Shown here: piece by piece, positions 10,050-19,539 of the stretch
How positions within the stretch are numbered: the stretch's first letter is position 1
Layout: each line of letters starts with the position of its first letter
Assembly: GCA_947500135.1 (NCBI GenBank)
Contig: CANMQX010000007.1
Coordinates: 62,001-126,000, forward strand
Origin: an uncultured Paracoccaceae bacterium
GTDB lineage: Bacteria > Pseudomonadota > Alphaproteobacteria > Rhodobacterales > Rhodobacteraceae
Direction of reading: 5' to 3'
DNA: 64,000 nucleotides
Program-made: the position numbers and the translations under genes
The notes under the pieces: model-generated
Told to the model about the DNA's origin: nothing
The model's input: the letters and a program-made list of their open reading frames with translations, nothing else
Database searches by the model: none

Positions 10050-11042
10050 ATGAGCCTCGGCACCCAAATCGCCTGGGACGATACCGTCCTGCCGTTTCAA
10101 CTTGATGCCTCCGATATCCGTGGCCGCGTCGCCCGGCTGGATGGGGTGCTGGAACAGGTGTTGTCACAGCATAATTATCCGCCGCTGGTCGAAGGGCTGG
10201 TGGCGGAAATGGCGTTGCTGACGGCGTTGATTGGTCAAACCGTCAAGCTGCGCTGGAAACTGTCATTGCAGGTCCGCAGTTCCGGCCCGGTGCGTTTGAT
10301 TGCCACGGATTACTATGGCCCCACCGATGACGGGCAGCCTGCCCGCATTCGCGCCTATGCATCCTATGATGCCGAAGAGCTGGACGAAACAGCTGACCCG
10401 TTCAGCCAGATTGGCAGCGGCTATTTTGCCATCCTGATTGATCAGGGGCAGGGCATGACACCCTATCAGGGGATCACACCAATCGCAGGTGGGTCGCTAT
10501 CGGCTTGTGCGGAAACCTATTTCGCTCAGTCCGAACAGCTGCCAACCCGGTTTTCGCTGACCTATGGCCAGTCGCAAATACCGGGCGAGGCCACGCATTG
10601 GCGGGCCGGCGGTATGATGCTGCAACACATGCCCAAAGCCTCGCCCGAAATGTCTGGCGAAGGCGGATCGGGTCAGGATGGTTTGCTGGATGCGACGGAT
10701 ATCCTTGATGCGGATGAAGGTGAAAACTGGACCCGTGCCAATACGCTGCTGGACACAGTGGAAGAGATCGAATTGATCGGCCCTAGCGTGGCCCCAACAG
10801 ACCTGCTGGTGCGGCTGTTTCACGAAGAAAAGCCAAGGGTGTTTGACGCGCAGGCAATCAGCTTCGGCTGTAGCTGTTCAGAAGACAAAGTGCGCCAAAG
10901 CCTGTCGATCTATTCGGCCAAGGATATCAGCACCATGACCACTGATGAGGGCACGGTAACCGCTGATTGCCAGTTCTGTGGTGCGCATTACAGCTTTAAT
11001 CCCGACACGCTGGGGTTTGAGGCCAAGGATGCCAGTGCCTGA
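10050..11042 (+). CDS. hslO: Redox-regulated chaperone Hsp33
   Basis: Hsp33 is a cytoplasmic holdase turned on when oxidation releases Zn from four C-terminal cysteines. All four are visible: C274 and C276 (GCSCSEDK) and C307 and C310 (CQFCGAHY), in the CxC/CxxC pattern of the family. The 330-residue length fits, with an alphaproteobacterial insertion in the middle (GEGGSGQDGLLDATD). The start at 10050 has TAGGAAA upstream; an in-frame ATG at 10020 would add ten residues. Its end overlaps the following Nudix gene by 14 nt. Confidence 0.95.
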   Translation: MSLGTQIAWDDTVLPFQLDASDIRGRVARLDGVLEQVLSQHNYPPLVEGLVAEMALLTALIGQTVKLRWKLSLQVRSSGPVRLIATDYYGPTDDGQPARIRAYASYDAEELDETADPFSQIGSGYFAILIDQGQGMTPYQGITPIAGGSLSACAETYFAQSEQLPTRFSLTYGQSQIPGEATHWRAGGMMLQHMPKASPEMSGEGGSGQDGLLDATDILDADEGENWTRANTLLDTVEEIELIGPSVAPTDLLVRLFHEEKPRVFDAQAISFGCSCSEDKVRQSLSIYSAKDISTMTTDEGTVTADCQFCGAHYSFNPDTLGFEAKDASA

Positions 11043-11619
11043 TCTAGAAAAACGGTTGCAAGACGCGCTGGCCCGGTCGGGCAGCGCGTCATCTGATTTC
11101 GACCTTAATAAGGATGTCCCGGTCCCCAGCTGCAAACTGACCCCTGCGGCGGTTCTGGTCGGCATCCGGGCTGAAACTCAGACACTTATCCTTACCAAAC
11201 GATCAGCCCGGCTCAAGCATCACCCGGGGCAGATCGCCTTTCCGGGTGGTAAACAAGACCCCGATGATGGCACGGTAGAGGCTGCGGCGTTACGTGAAGC
11301 ACGCGAAGAAATTGGCCTGCCCAGCGATATCGTGAAGGTCATGGGGACATTGCCCCCGCATCAGACTGTGACCGGCTATCAAGTCACGCCCGTGCTGGGA
11401 CTGGTGACCGGGTCCTATGATCCCATCCCCGAAGCAGGCGAAGTCAGCGAGGTTTTCGAGGTTCCGCTGGCCCATCTGAACGACCCTGCCATGTTTCGCG
11501 TCGAAGGACGGCGCTGGCAAGGGCGCAAACGCTTTTACTATACCGTGCCATACGGTCCGTATTATGTATGGGGTGCCACCGCCCGGATCTTACGCGCATT
11601 GGCCGAACGGATGTCATGA
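11029..11619 (+). CDS. Nudix CoA diphosphatase-like hydrolase
   Basis: A 196-residue member of the Nudix subfamily that cleaves CoA or acyl-CoA to phosphopantetheine and 3',5'-ADP. The CoA-type signature LTKRSARLKHHPGQIAFPGG precedes the Nudix box GGKQDPDDGTVEAAALREAREEIGL in the order that distinguishes CoA pyrophosphatases from other Nudix enzymes. The start is ATG 11029 or GTG 11035; GGCCAAGGA is better spaced to the latter. It sits between hslO and the CCA-adding enzyme, overlapping both, so it is probably in one operon with them. Confidence 0.88.
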   Translation: MPVPDLEKRLQDALARSGSASSDFDLNKDVPVPSCKLTPAAVLVGIRAETQTLILTKRSARLKHHPGQIAFPGGKQDPDDGTVEAAALREAREEIGLPSDIVKVMGTLPPHQTVTGYQVTPVLGLVTGSYDPIPEAGEVSEVFEVPLAHLNDPAMFRVEGRRWQGRKRFYYTVPYGPYYVWGATARILRALAERMS

Positions 11620-12752
11620 CCCGGATCACCGCACCATGGCTGACCGGCGATGCATCCCAGCGCGTTTGCGGGCTGCTGACGAATGCCGGATTTCAGGTGT
11701 GGTTCGTCGGTGGCTGCGTGCGCAATGCGTTGATGGATGAGCCGGTTGCCGATCTTGACCTGTCCACCGATGCCAAGCCGCAAACAGTAATGTCGCTGGC
11801 ACAGGCTGCGGGGCTGAAGGTGATCCCAACCGGGATCGACCATGGTACGGTCACGGTGGTTGCGGACGACATCCCTTTCGAGATCACGACATTCCGCCGC
11901 GACGTGGCCACAGATGGGCGGCGGGCGACCGTGGCGTTTTCTGACAACATGACGGACGATGCGCGGCGGCGGGATTTCACCATGAATGCGCTTTATGCTG
12001 GCCCGGATGGGACCGTCGCAGACCCGCTTGGTGGCCTGCCGGACCTGCATGCCCGGCGCATCCGGTTCATCGAAGACGCTGGTACGCGGATCAAGGAAGA
12101 CTACCTGCGCATTCTGCGGTTTTTCCGGTTCAACGCCTGGTACGGCGATCCGGCTGATGGGCCGGATGCCGAAAGTCTTGCGGCCTGCGCCGCCAATGTC
12201 GAAGGGTTGCAATCCCTTTCGGTGGAACGGGTGACATCGGAACTGCTGAAACTGCTCAGCTCACCTGATCCGGCACCTGCGATGGCATCCATGGCGGCAA
12301 CGGGCGCGTTGGCGCAAATACTGCCGGGTGCCACAGCCTCTGTGCTGGCTGTCTTGGTGCATCTTGAACAGCAAAATGACCTCGCGCCGGACCCGATCCG
12401 GCGCCTCGTGGTTCTTGGTGGCGATCCGGCTGCCGACTTGCGGCTGTCCAAGTTGCAAATGACCCAACTTGATCAGATCAGCAGTACGATACCGGACGCA
12501 GAGGCTGCTTACCGTTATGGCGGTAAGGTTGGGATGGACAGGTTGGCGGTCGTGGCGGCCAGTCTTGGACAGCAGATCGATCCAGACGCAGTTCAAGTGG
12601 TTAAACACGCCGCTGATCAAACTTTCCCACTGACCGCCGCTGATCTGATGCCGAAACTAAAGGGGCCCGCGCTGGGTGAGGCATTGAAACAGGCTGAACT
12701 ACGGTGGATCGAATCCGGCTTCACCCTGACAAAGGCTGACCTGCTTGGCTGA
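11616..12752 (+). CDS. CCA tRNA nucleotidyltransferase / poly(A) polymerase family
   Basis: Adds or repairs the 3' CCA of tRNAs. The class II nucleotidyltransferase signature is at the N terminus: GGCVRN (about 32-37) and the metal-binding DLDLST (D47, D49), then RRRDFTMNALY and EDYLRILRFFRF, matching CCA-enzyme motifs B and C. The 378-residue length is typical for alphaproteobacteria, without an HD domain. The start overlaps the Nudix stop (ATGA); the upstream in-frame extension is rejected because it lies inside the Nudix gene. The last bases overlap the LysE-type gene. Confidence 0.93.
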   Translation: MTRITAPWLTGDASQRVCGLLTNAGFQVWFVGGCVRNALMDEPVADLDLSTDAKPQTVMSLAQAAGLKVIPTGIDHGTVTVVADDIPFEITTFRRDVATDGRRATVAFSDNMTDDARRRDFTMNALYAGPDGTVADPLGGLPDLHARRIRFIEDAGTRIKEDYLRILRFFRFNAWYGDPADGPDAESLAACAANVEGLQSLSVERVTSELLKLLSSPDPAPAMASMAATGALAQILPGATASVLAVLVHLEQQNDLAPDPIRRLVVLGGDPAADLRLSKLQMTQLDQISSTIPDAEAAYRYGGKVGMDRLAVVAASLGQQIDPDAVQVVKHAADQTFPLTAADLMPKLKGPALGEALKQAELRWIESGFTLTKADLLG

Positions 12753-13326
12753 ATTTTTGCCCCTGATCGGGTTCGTCTTCTTCGGTCTGTTCTCACCCGG
12801 GCCGAATGTAATCCTGCTGACCGCGTCGGGCGCGCGTTTCGGGTTTCGACACACAATTCCGCATGTTTTCGGTGTTGCGATTGGGGTTGGGATAACTTCG
12901 GCAGTCACCGGATATGGGGTGGGCGCGCTGTTGGCGCAGAAACCGGGGCTGACACTGGCCTTGAAAACCGTTGCCTGCCTATGGATTCTTTGGATGGCCT
13001 ACCAGCTTTGGCACGCTGACCCGGCCAAGGGACAAAGCCGCGACCAGCCCTTCACATTCATTGAGGCGGTGCTGTTTCAATGGATCAACCCCAAGGTCTG
13101 GGCCGTCGCGCTCAGTGCCATGGCTTACGTGCCAGCGATGTCGCCAAGCGGACAGGCGGTTACGCTTGCGACCACATTTTCCACCATCAATCTGGGGGTT
13201 TGTCTGTTCTGGTCTGCGGCAGGTGCATTGCTTGCCTATCTTTTGACCAACCCTGTCGCTTGGCGCGTTTTCATGCGCATCATGGCGCTCGCGCTTGGCG
13301 TGTTTTCCGTTCTGGTTTTCCTCTGA
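12745..13326 (+). CDS. LysE/RhtB-family amino-acid exporter
   Basis: A 193-residue membrane exporter of the LysE superfamily, which expels amino acids or related metabolites using the proton gradient. The family opening FFGLFSPGPNVILLTASGARFG is present, with WINPKVWAVALSAMA in the middle and about six membrane segments. No ATG exists at the right place; TTG at 12745, eight bases inside the CCA-enzyme gene and downstream of AAAGG (12731-12735), is the probable start. The substrate is unknown. Confidence 0.85.
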   Translation: MAEFLPLIGFVFFGLFSPGPNVILLTASGARFGFRHTIPHVFGVAIGVGITSAVTGYGVGALLAQKPGLTLALKTVACLWILWMAYQLWHADPAKGQSRDQPFTFIEAVLFQWINPKVWAVALSAMAYVPAMSPSGQAVTLATTFSTINLGVCLFWSAAGALLAYLLTNPVAWRVFMRIMALALGVFSVLVFL

Positions 13327-13374
13327 CGAAAACCTTGTTATGTCTGCGACACAGCTACCCTGTAAGGCAGACCA

Positions 13375-15219
13375 ATGTTTCGATATTTCGAAGGCCTGGT
13401 CGATCCCTATACCGCGTATCAGGAGACCGACACGCCGCCCAAGCGGCTCTATCCGTTTCTGCGTATCTATGCAGAACCGTTCAAACGCATATTGCTGATC
13501 ACCGGGATTGCGTCGGTGGTAATCGCAGGGGTAGAAATCTGGCTTTTGGGCTATGTCGGGCGGTTGGTGGATACCATGTCCAGTGGTTCGCCGGCGGATG
13601 TTTGGGCACGCTACGGCACCGAATTCATTCTTGTGGCACTGTTCATTCTAACGCTGCGGCCGGTGCTACACATCTTTCAGGTCATGCTGCTGAACAACAC
13701 GATCTTCCCCAATTTCGTGACACTGGTGCGCTGGCGCGCGCATAAACATGTGCTGCGGCAATCGGTGGGTTGGTTCGAGGATGATTTTGCAGGCCGGATC
13801 GCCAACCGGATCATGCAGACACCATCCGCCGCAGGTGAGGTTATATTCCAGCTCTTTGATGCGCTGACCTTTGCCGCTGCCTATGTCGTCGCTGCTGCCG
13901 TTCTGCTGGGGCAGGCCGATATACGGTTGGTGGTCCCGCTACTGCTATGGCTTGTCCCGTACCTGCTGTTGTTGCGCTGGGTGGTCAAACGGATTGGTCC
14001 GGCATCAGAGGCGGCATCAAACGCCCGGAGCAAGGTCACCGGTCGGATCGTTGACAGCTATACCAACATACATTCGGTCAAGATGTTCGCCCATCACGAC
14101 CGCGAAATCGCCTATGCCAAAGAGGCGATGGAGGAAAGCCGCCAGACTTTCCAGGCTGAGATGCGGCTTTATACGATCATGGATGTGGGCCTTATGATCC
14201 TGAACGGTCTTTTGATCGTTGGGGTCGTGGGATGGGCCATGTGGCTATGGGGCATGGGCACGGCAACGGTGGGTGTTGTTGCCGTTGCAACGACGCTGGC
14301 GCTGCGCCTGAACGCCATGTCGGGGTGGATCATGTGGGCGACCAGCAATTTCTTTCGGGAATTAGGGGTCGTGTCCGAAGGGATGCAGACTATCGCCCAA
14401 CCCGTAACCCTGCTGGATCAAACCAAAACCGATTTGCAGATCAACGCCGGCAAGGTAGAGATCGATAACCTGTCGCACCATTATGGCAAGGATGCAGGCG
14501 GACTGGACCGGATCAACCTGACCATCGCAGCCGGTGAAAAAGTCGGGCTGGTTGGGCAATCCGGCGCGGGTAAATCGACCCTCGTGAAACTGCTTTTGCG
14601 GTTCTATGACGCCGAAAGCGGGGTGATCGCGATTGATGGACAGGACATCATGCAGGTGGCACAGGACAGCCTGCGGCGGATGATCGGGATGGTCCAGCAG
14701 GACAGCGCCTTGCTACATAGATCGGTGCGCGACAACATTGTCTATGGCAACCCCACCGCAACTGATGATGACATGATCGCCGCAGCCTGCAAGGCAGAGG
14801 CGCATGAATTCATCCTTGGTCTGGAAGACAGCGAAGGCAACAAAGGATACGAGGCCAAGGTCGGCGAGCGCGGGGTGAAATTGTCCGGCGGACAACGCCA
14901 GCGGATCGCGCTGGCCCGGGTGATCCTCAAGGATGCGCCGATCCTGCTCTTGGATGAGGCGACCAGCGCCCTAGATAGTGAAGTAGAAGCCGCCATTCAG
15001 CGCACGCTTTACGGAATGATGGAAGGCAAGACGGTGATCGCCATCGCGCACCGCCTGTCCACCATCGCGCGTATGGATCGGATCATCGTCATGGATCAGG
15101 GCCGCATCATCGAAGACGGCACCCATGATGAATTGTTGGCGGCAAATGGACAATATGCAAGGTTCTGGGCGCGGCAATCGGGCGGTTTTCTGGGGCAGGA
15201 TACACGAGTAGCAGAATGA
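13375..15219 (+). CDS. ABC exporter half-transporter (membrane + ATPase), first subunit
   Basis: A 614-residue ABC exporter with an N-terminal six-helix membrane domain (about 40-330) and a C-terminal ATPase. Walker A GQSGAGKST is at 394-402, the signature LSGGQRQRIAL at about 503, and Walker B LLLDEATSALDSE at about 525 with the catalytic Glu present. The 4-nt overlap with the next, very similar gene indicates a heterodimer. Both ATPase sites look complete, so neither site is obviously degenerate. The cargo (lipid, peptide or drug) cannot be told from the sequence. Confidence 0.92.
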   Translation: MFRYFEGLVDPYTAYQETDTPPKRLYPFLRIYAEPFKRILLITGIASVVIAGVEIWLLGYVGRLVDTMSSGSPADVWARYGTEFILVALFILTLRPVLHIFQVMLLNNTIFPNFVTLVRWRAHKHVLRQSVGWFEDDFAGRIANRIMQTPSAAGEVIFQLFDALTFAAAYVVAAAVLLGQADIRLVVPLLLWLVPYLLLLRWVVKRIGPASEAASNARSKVTGRIVDSYTNIHSVKMFAHHDREIAYAKEAMEESRQTFQAEMRLYTIMDVGLMILNGLLIVGVVGWAMWLWGMGTATVGVVAVATTLALRLNAMSGWIMWATSNFFRELGVVSEGMQTIAQPVTLLDQTKTDLQINAGKVEIDNLSHHYGKDAGGLDRINLTIAAGEKVGLVGQSGAGKSTLVKLLLRFYDAESGVIAIDGQDIMQVAQDSLRRMIGMVQQDSALLHRSVRDNIVYGNPTATDDDMIAAACKAEAHEFILGLEDSEGNKGYEAKVGERGVKLSGGQRQRIALARVILKDAPILLLDEATSALDSEVEAAIQRTLYGMMEGKTVIAIAHRLSTIARMDRIIVMDQGRIIEDGTHDELLAANGQYARFWARQSGGFLGQDTRVAE

Positions 15220-17048
15220 CGCCAGAACGCTGGATTGACCCTTTTGAGCGGGCGGAAGGACCGCCGCCGCAGACGCTGATGGCGTTTCTGCGGTGGTGTT
15301 TGCGTGGCAGCACCAAAGTCACGATCATGGCCGGTCTGGTTTCGGCCCTCGCCGGTACGTTGGAAGTAATGACCGCATTGATGCTGGGCTGGGTCATCGA
15401 TGCTGCACTGACATCAAATGCAGGCAGCTATTTCTCTGACAACGTCATCCTGTTGCTGGGGGTAACCGCGTTCTTCGTGATCCTGCGCCCGATCATTCTT
15501 GGCGTCTCGGGCGTCATGCAGGCCGTCGTCGTTGGTCCATCGCTTAGCAATCTGATCCTGTCACGGCTGCATCGGCATTCGCTTGGCCAATCTGTCACCT
15601 TCTTTGATGATGATTTTGCTGGACGTATTGCGCAGAAACAGATGCAGGCGGCACGTGCCACGACCGACCTGATTGTGGATATGATCCACACGGTCGCCTT
15701 TGCTCTCGCCTCCTTGGTTGGCTCTGTCATCCTGCTGCTGACAATCGACATGCGCACCGCAGCGCTTCTGGCGCTTTGGGTAGCGGCTTACATTCTGATG
15801 ATCCGGTTTTTCATGCCGCGTATCCGCGAACGATCCAAGGCGCGGGCGGCGACGCGCGCCATGGTGACGGGGCAGGTGGTTGACACCATTACCAACATCA
15901 AAACGGTCAAACTGTTCGCTCATGATGATCACGAGGATCGGGCGGCGATCGATGCTATGGCGACCTATTGGGGGACGGCAGTCAATTATGGCTGGCTGTC
16001 AGCATCCTTCCGGTTCTGGTTGATGGCGTTGGGCGGGCTGTTGCCCATCCTGCTGGTTGGTGCAACGCTGTATTTCTGGACCATGGGAGCCGCCACCGCA
16101 GGCGACATTGCCGCCGCTGGGGCTATCGCCCTACGCCTGTCGCAAATGACCGGCTGGGTCAGTTTCACCCTGATGGGCATGTACGCGAATGTGGGTGAGA
16201 TCGAAGATGCGATGCACACGCTTAGCCCGCCACATAAGCTGGTGGATGCAGATGATGCCGACCTGCTGAACGCGCACGAAGGTGCGATTGCCCTACAGCA
16301 TGTCAGCTTTAGTTATGGTGGTGGTCCGGGTGGCTTGGACGATGTCAGCTTGTCGGTCGCGCCAGGCGAAAAACTGGGTCTGGTCGGCGCATCGGGGGCC
16401 GGGAAATCCACCCTCGTTGCATTGCTGCTTCGGCTTTATGATACCGAAGATGGCAATGTGTTGATCGACGGACAGGATCTGCGTGATGTGACGCAGGAAA
16501 GCCTGCGCCGTCAGATTGCGATGGTTACGCAGGAAACGGCCATGTTCAACCGATCTGCCCACGACAATATCCGATACGGCAAACCCGACGCCACGCAGGA
16601 CCAGATCGAAGCAGCGGCAAAACAGGCCGAGGCGCATGATTTTATCCTCGACCTGAAGGATCACAAGGGGCGCACCGGCTATGACGCTCATCTGGGAGAA
16701 CGGGGTGTCAAACTGTCTGGCGGGCAACGACAACGGATCGCAATTGCCCGGGCGATCCTGAAAGACGCACCAATTCTTGTGTTGGACGAAGCCACCAGCG
16801 CACTTGATTCCGAGGTTGAGGCCGCGATCCAGCACGCATTGGAAAAGATTATGGATGGCAAGACAGTCATCGCCATCGCCCACCGATTATCGACCCTTGC
16901 CCGGATGGACCGCATCGTCGTGCTTGACGCGGGCCGCATTGTCGAGGAAGGCACACATGCCGATCTGTTGGCGCAAGGCGGGCTTTATGCCCGTTATTGG
17001 AACCGGCAGTCGGGTGGGTTCATCAATGTGCAAGACGCCGCCGAATAA
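15216..17048 (+). CDS. ABC exporter half-transporter (membrane + ATPase), second subunit
   Basis: A 610-residue partner of the preceding exporter, beginning at ATGA across its stop. Walker A GASGAGKST is at 391-399, followed by LSGGQRQRIAIARAILKDAP and LVLDEATSALDSE. Both subunits share a proline-rich cytoplasmic lead-in (DPF...PPPQTL here, DPY...PPKRL in the first), pointing to a local duplication. The membrane domain covers roughly residues 35-330. The RNA methyltransferase gene starts immediately after the stop. Confidence 0.92.
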   Translation: MTPERWIDPFERAEGPPPQTLMAFLRWCLRGSTKVTIMAGLVSALAGTLEVMTALMLGWVIDAALTSNAGSYFSDNVILLLGVTAFFVILRPIILGVSGVMQAVVVGPSLSNLILSRLHRHSLGQSVTFFDDDFAGRIAQKQMQAARATTDLIVDMIHTVAFALASLVGSVILLLTIDMRTAALLALWVAAYILMIRFFMPRIRERSKARAATRAMVTGQVVDTITNIKTVKLFAHDDHEDRAAIDAMATYWGTAVNYGWLSASFRFWLMALGGLLPILLVGATLYFWTMGAATAGDIAAAGAIALRLSQMTGWVSFTLMGMYANVGEIEDAMHTLSPPHKLVDADDADLLNAHEGAIALQHVSFSYGGGPGGLDDVSLSVAPGEKLGLVGASGAGKSTLVALLLRLYDTEDGNVLIDGQDLRDVTQESLRRQIAMVTQETAMFNRSAHDNIRYGKPDATQDQIEAAAKQAEAHDFILDLKDHKGRTGYDAHLGERGVKLSGGQRQRIAIARAILKDAPILVLDEATSALDSEVEAAIQHALEKIMDGKTVIAIAHRLSTLARMDRIVVLDAGRIVEEGTHADLLAQGGLYARYWNRQSGGFINVQDAAE

Positions 17049-18251
17049 ATGCTAACGATTGAAAGCCTGAACCATCTTGGGATGGGCCGCGCCTCTGACG
17101 GGCGGTCGCTGCTGCCGCGTGTCCTGCCGGGCGAGGAAGTCGCGGTTGCACAGGACGGTACCGTGCGGATTGTGACCCCGTCACCCCACCGGGTCGCAGC
17201 ACCCTGTCGGCACTTCAAATCCTGCGGCGGCTGCGCGATGCAACACGGCACGGATGCGTTCGTAGCAGAATGGAAAACGGATATTGTTCGCAATGCGTTG
17301 CGGGCACGCGGGCTTGATGCTGACATGCGCCCCATCGTGACCTCCCCAGCGCAATCGCGCAGACGGGCGAAGTTTTCGGGGCGGCGCACCAAGAAAGGCG
17401 CGATTGTCGGGTTTCACGCCAAAGCGTCCGACATGCTGGTGCAAGTACCCGATTGCCAATTGATCACCCCCGCGCTGGCCCAAGCCTTGCCGGGGTTGGA
17501 GGCGCTGACCGTCATGGCCTGTTCCCGCAAGGGCGAAATTGACCTGACCGTGACGGACACGCCGCTCGGCGCCGATATCCTTGTTGAAACAGACAAGCTG
17601 CTAACCCCGCAATTGCAGATCGAATTGGCGGCATTTGCGCAGGCAAATGGTTTGTCGCGGCTGGCATGGAATGACGAAACACTGGTCACGATTAATGCCC
17701 CGGCACAGGATTTTGGCGACACCGCCGTCACACCACCTCCCGGGGCCTTCTTGCAAGCGACCAAGGAAGGTGAGTTGGCATTGCTGGCCGCTGTGACCAA
17801 AGTGACCCAACATGCCACCCGGATCGCGGACCTGTTTGCGGGTTGCGGAACATTCACCCTCCCGCTCGCCAAATGGGCAGAGGTTCACGCCGTTGAAGGT
17901 GCCGGTGATATGCTAATGGCGTTGGACCGGGGTTGGCGGGTTGGACGCCAGTTGCGCAAGGTAACAACAGAGACACGGGATTTGTTCAGACGGCCGCTGG
18001 AACCGGACGAACTTGCGCCTTTCGATGCGGTGGTGATTGACCCGCCGCGCGCCGGTGCCGAAGCGCAGATCGCCACCCTTGCCCAGTCAGCGGTCAGCAC
18101 CGTGGCCATGGTATCGTGCAACCCGGTCACATTCGCCCGCGATGGGGCAGCATTGACCGCCGCAGGGTTCGATATGAACTGGGTGCAAGTGGTCGATCAA
18201 TTCCGCTGGTCACCCCATGTTGAACTTGTGGCATCATTCACACGGCCGTGA
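17049..18251 (+). CDS. TrmA/RlmD-family 23S rRNA or tRNA (uracil-5-)-methyltransferase
   Basis: A 400-residue SAM-dependent RNA uracil-C5 methyltransferase. A cysteine set fitting a [4Fe-4S] cluster is visible: C53, C59, C62 (CRHFKSCGGC) and C136 (PDCQL), as in RlmD (RumA). The SAM-binding segment is DLFAGCGTFTLPLA. The catalytic Cys is C357 in MVSCNPVTFARD, preceded by DPPRAG. It lacks a complete N-terminal TRAM domain but has a short TRAM-like start. Whether the target is 23S rRNA U1939 or another uridine is not determined. It begins at the base after the ABC exporter stop. Confidence 0.88.
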   Translation: MLTIESLNHLGMGRASDGRSLLPRVLPGEEVAVAQDGTVRIVTPSPHRVAAPCRHFKSCGGCAMQHGTDAFVAEWKTDIVRNALRARGLDADMRPIVTSPAQSRRRAKFSGRRTKKGAIVGFHAKASDMLVQVPDCQLITPALAQALPGLEALTVMACSRKGEIDLTVTDTPLGADILVETDKLLTPQLQIELAAFAQANGLSRLAWNDETLVTINAPAQDFGDTAVTPPPGAFLQATKEGELALLAAVTKVTQHATRIADLFAGCGTFTLPLAKWAEVHAVEGAGDMLMALDRGWRVGRQLRKVTTETRDLFRRPLEPDELAPFDAVVIDPPRAGAEAQIATLAQSAVSTVAMVSCNPVTFARDGAALTAAGFDMNWVQVVDQFRWSPHVELVASFTRP

Positions 18252-18339
18252 TCGCTGTGCCTATGTTTTTCTACCATTAACCAAGTTTTTGGTGTAGCAC
18301 GTCATAAACGGCGTAGACCGGAAAATTGGGCAGAGTGTA

Positions 18340-18828
18340 ATGATTTCAAGACGATCAATGATGGTTGGGGCAGCAGTTGGCGTTGCCGGGTGTTCATCGG
18401 GTACGCCGAAGTATCGGGGACCCGAAGTAACGCGGATTCAGGTGTTCAAGCAAAAGCGACAGATGCAGCTTTTGCATAATGACGGGTTGCTGCGCGAATA
18501 CCGCTTTCAGCTTGGGTTTGCGCCAACCGGGCATAAGGTGCAAGAAGGCGACGGGCGCACACCCGAAGGGGCCTATCTGATCAACCGGCGCAACCCTTAC
18601 AGCCGGTTCCACCTGTCGCTTGGGATCTCATACCCCAATGCCAATGATGTCGCCTATGCAAAGGAAAATGGGCTCGACCCTGGCGGGGATATTTTTATCC
18701 ACGGGACACCAACACGCGTCATCGGCATCCCCGATTGGACCTGGGGCTGTATCGCTGTTCAGAACGAAGAGATGGACGAGATTTATGCCATGGTGAACAA
18801 CGGCACCAAGATCTTTATCTACGCCTAA
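18340..18828 (+). CDS. L,D-transpeptidase (YkuD-fold) lipoprotein
   Basis: A 162-residue YkuD-domain protein, a family that forms 3-3 peptidoglycan cross-links or attaches proteins to peptidoglycan. The catalytic pair is H121 (FIHGTP) and C137 in WTWGCIAVQNEEMDEIY. The N terminus MISRRSMMVGAAVGVAGC carries a twin-arginine-like motif and a lipobox (VAGC, C18), so it is probably a periplasm-facing lipoprotein. It is short for the family, consisting of the catalytic domain only. The end overlaps the convergent CAP-domain gene by 4 nt. Confidence 0.87.
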   Translation: MISRRSMMVGAAVGVAGCSSGTPKYRGPEVTRIQVFKQKRQMQLLHNDGLLREYRFQLGFAPTGHKVQEGDGRTPEGAYLINRRNPYSRFHLSLGISYPNANDVAYAKENGLDPGGDIFIHGTPTRVIGIPDWTWGCIAVQNEEMDEIYAMVNNGTKIFIYA

Positions 18829-19403
18829 AAGGCGGTGCTTGGGATCGGTTGGCTGACGGCAGGGTCGCTACCCATGTTCAATGTCCACCACAATTTGCCT
18901 GCGGGTTCCTGAAACCAGGCAAAGCCCATCTGACGCGCATCGGGGTCAAGGATGACAGCGCGGGTGTCTTCCTGCTCCATCCAGGCGGCAAGCGTGGGCA
19001 ATTCGCCCTCATATGATTCCGAGATATTCTCGCCCAGCAACCGACCGCGGAAACCAACGCGGCGGGCACGATCCACAGGGCTCGACCCGTCCGAGCCAAA
19101 CAGCCAGGGGCGATTCTGGATCGACATATCGCGGGCGTGGGTTGCAGAGGCTGCATTCAGCTGTGCATTCAACGCGACAGGGGCAAAACCGCGCGCAGAA
19201 CGCAGCGCATTCACGCTATCAAGCATACGAAACTGGATTTCAGCCTCTTGGCCGGGCCTGATCCGATAAAGGGTCGGCAAAGGCAAACCATCTGGACCAA
19301 TACGGCCTTCAGGAACTTGCGCACAGGCTGCAAGCCCCAGCGCGCCAAGCCCAAACATCATTTCACGTCGATACATCGTCAGTACTACCATTTTGTTCAT
19401 CAT
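18825..19403 (-). CDS. CAP/SCP-domain (cysteine-rich secretory protein-like) lipoprotein
   Basis: A 192-residue exported protein with a CAP domain (about 55-180): ALRSARGFAPVALNAQLNAASATHARDMS contains the CAP His, and LLGENISESY and WMEQEDTRAVILDPDARQMGFAW match the later CAP motifs. A signal with RRE...LGALGLAAC (lipobox Cys at residue 27) predicts a lipoprotein. Several ATGs (19403, 19400, 19391, 19376) could start it; AAGGA lies directly before the first ones. Bacterial CAP proteins are poorly understood. It sits between two L,D-transpeptidase-fold genes, which suggests an envelope role. Confidence 0.83.
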   Translation of the reverse strand: MMNKMVVLTMYRREMMFGLGALGLAACAQVPEGRIGPDGLPLPTLYRIRPGQEAEIQFRMLDSVNALRSARGFAPVALNAQLNAASATHARDMSIQNRPWLFGSDGSSPVDRARRVGFRGRLLGENISESYEGELPTLAAWMEQEDTRAVILDPDARQMGFAWFQEPAGKLWWTLNMGSDPAVSQPIPSTAF

Positions 19404-19539
19404 TCCTTAGCGGCATTGGACTGACACTTCAAACACACATGCGCGGAACTCTGCATGGTCTGACAATTGTTTGATTTGTTATGGACGTGAAGACACACTA
19501 GAAGATGCCAAGAATTTTGACCTTTTGACGGAGAATGTG

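Noticed and set aside
9973..10167. Upstream extension of the Nudix gene to 10167
   Set aside because: It would overlap hslO on the other strand, and the extra 65 residues do not belong to the Nudix family; start 9972 gives the normal length.
13375..17048. ABC exporter pair with one degenerate ATPase site
   Set aside because: Both subunits keep Walker A, the signature and the Walker B catalytic Glu, so no degenerate site is visible.
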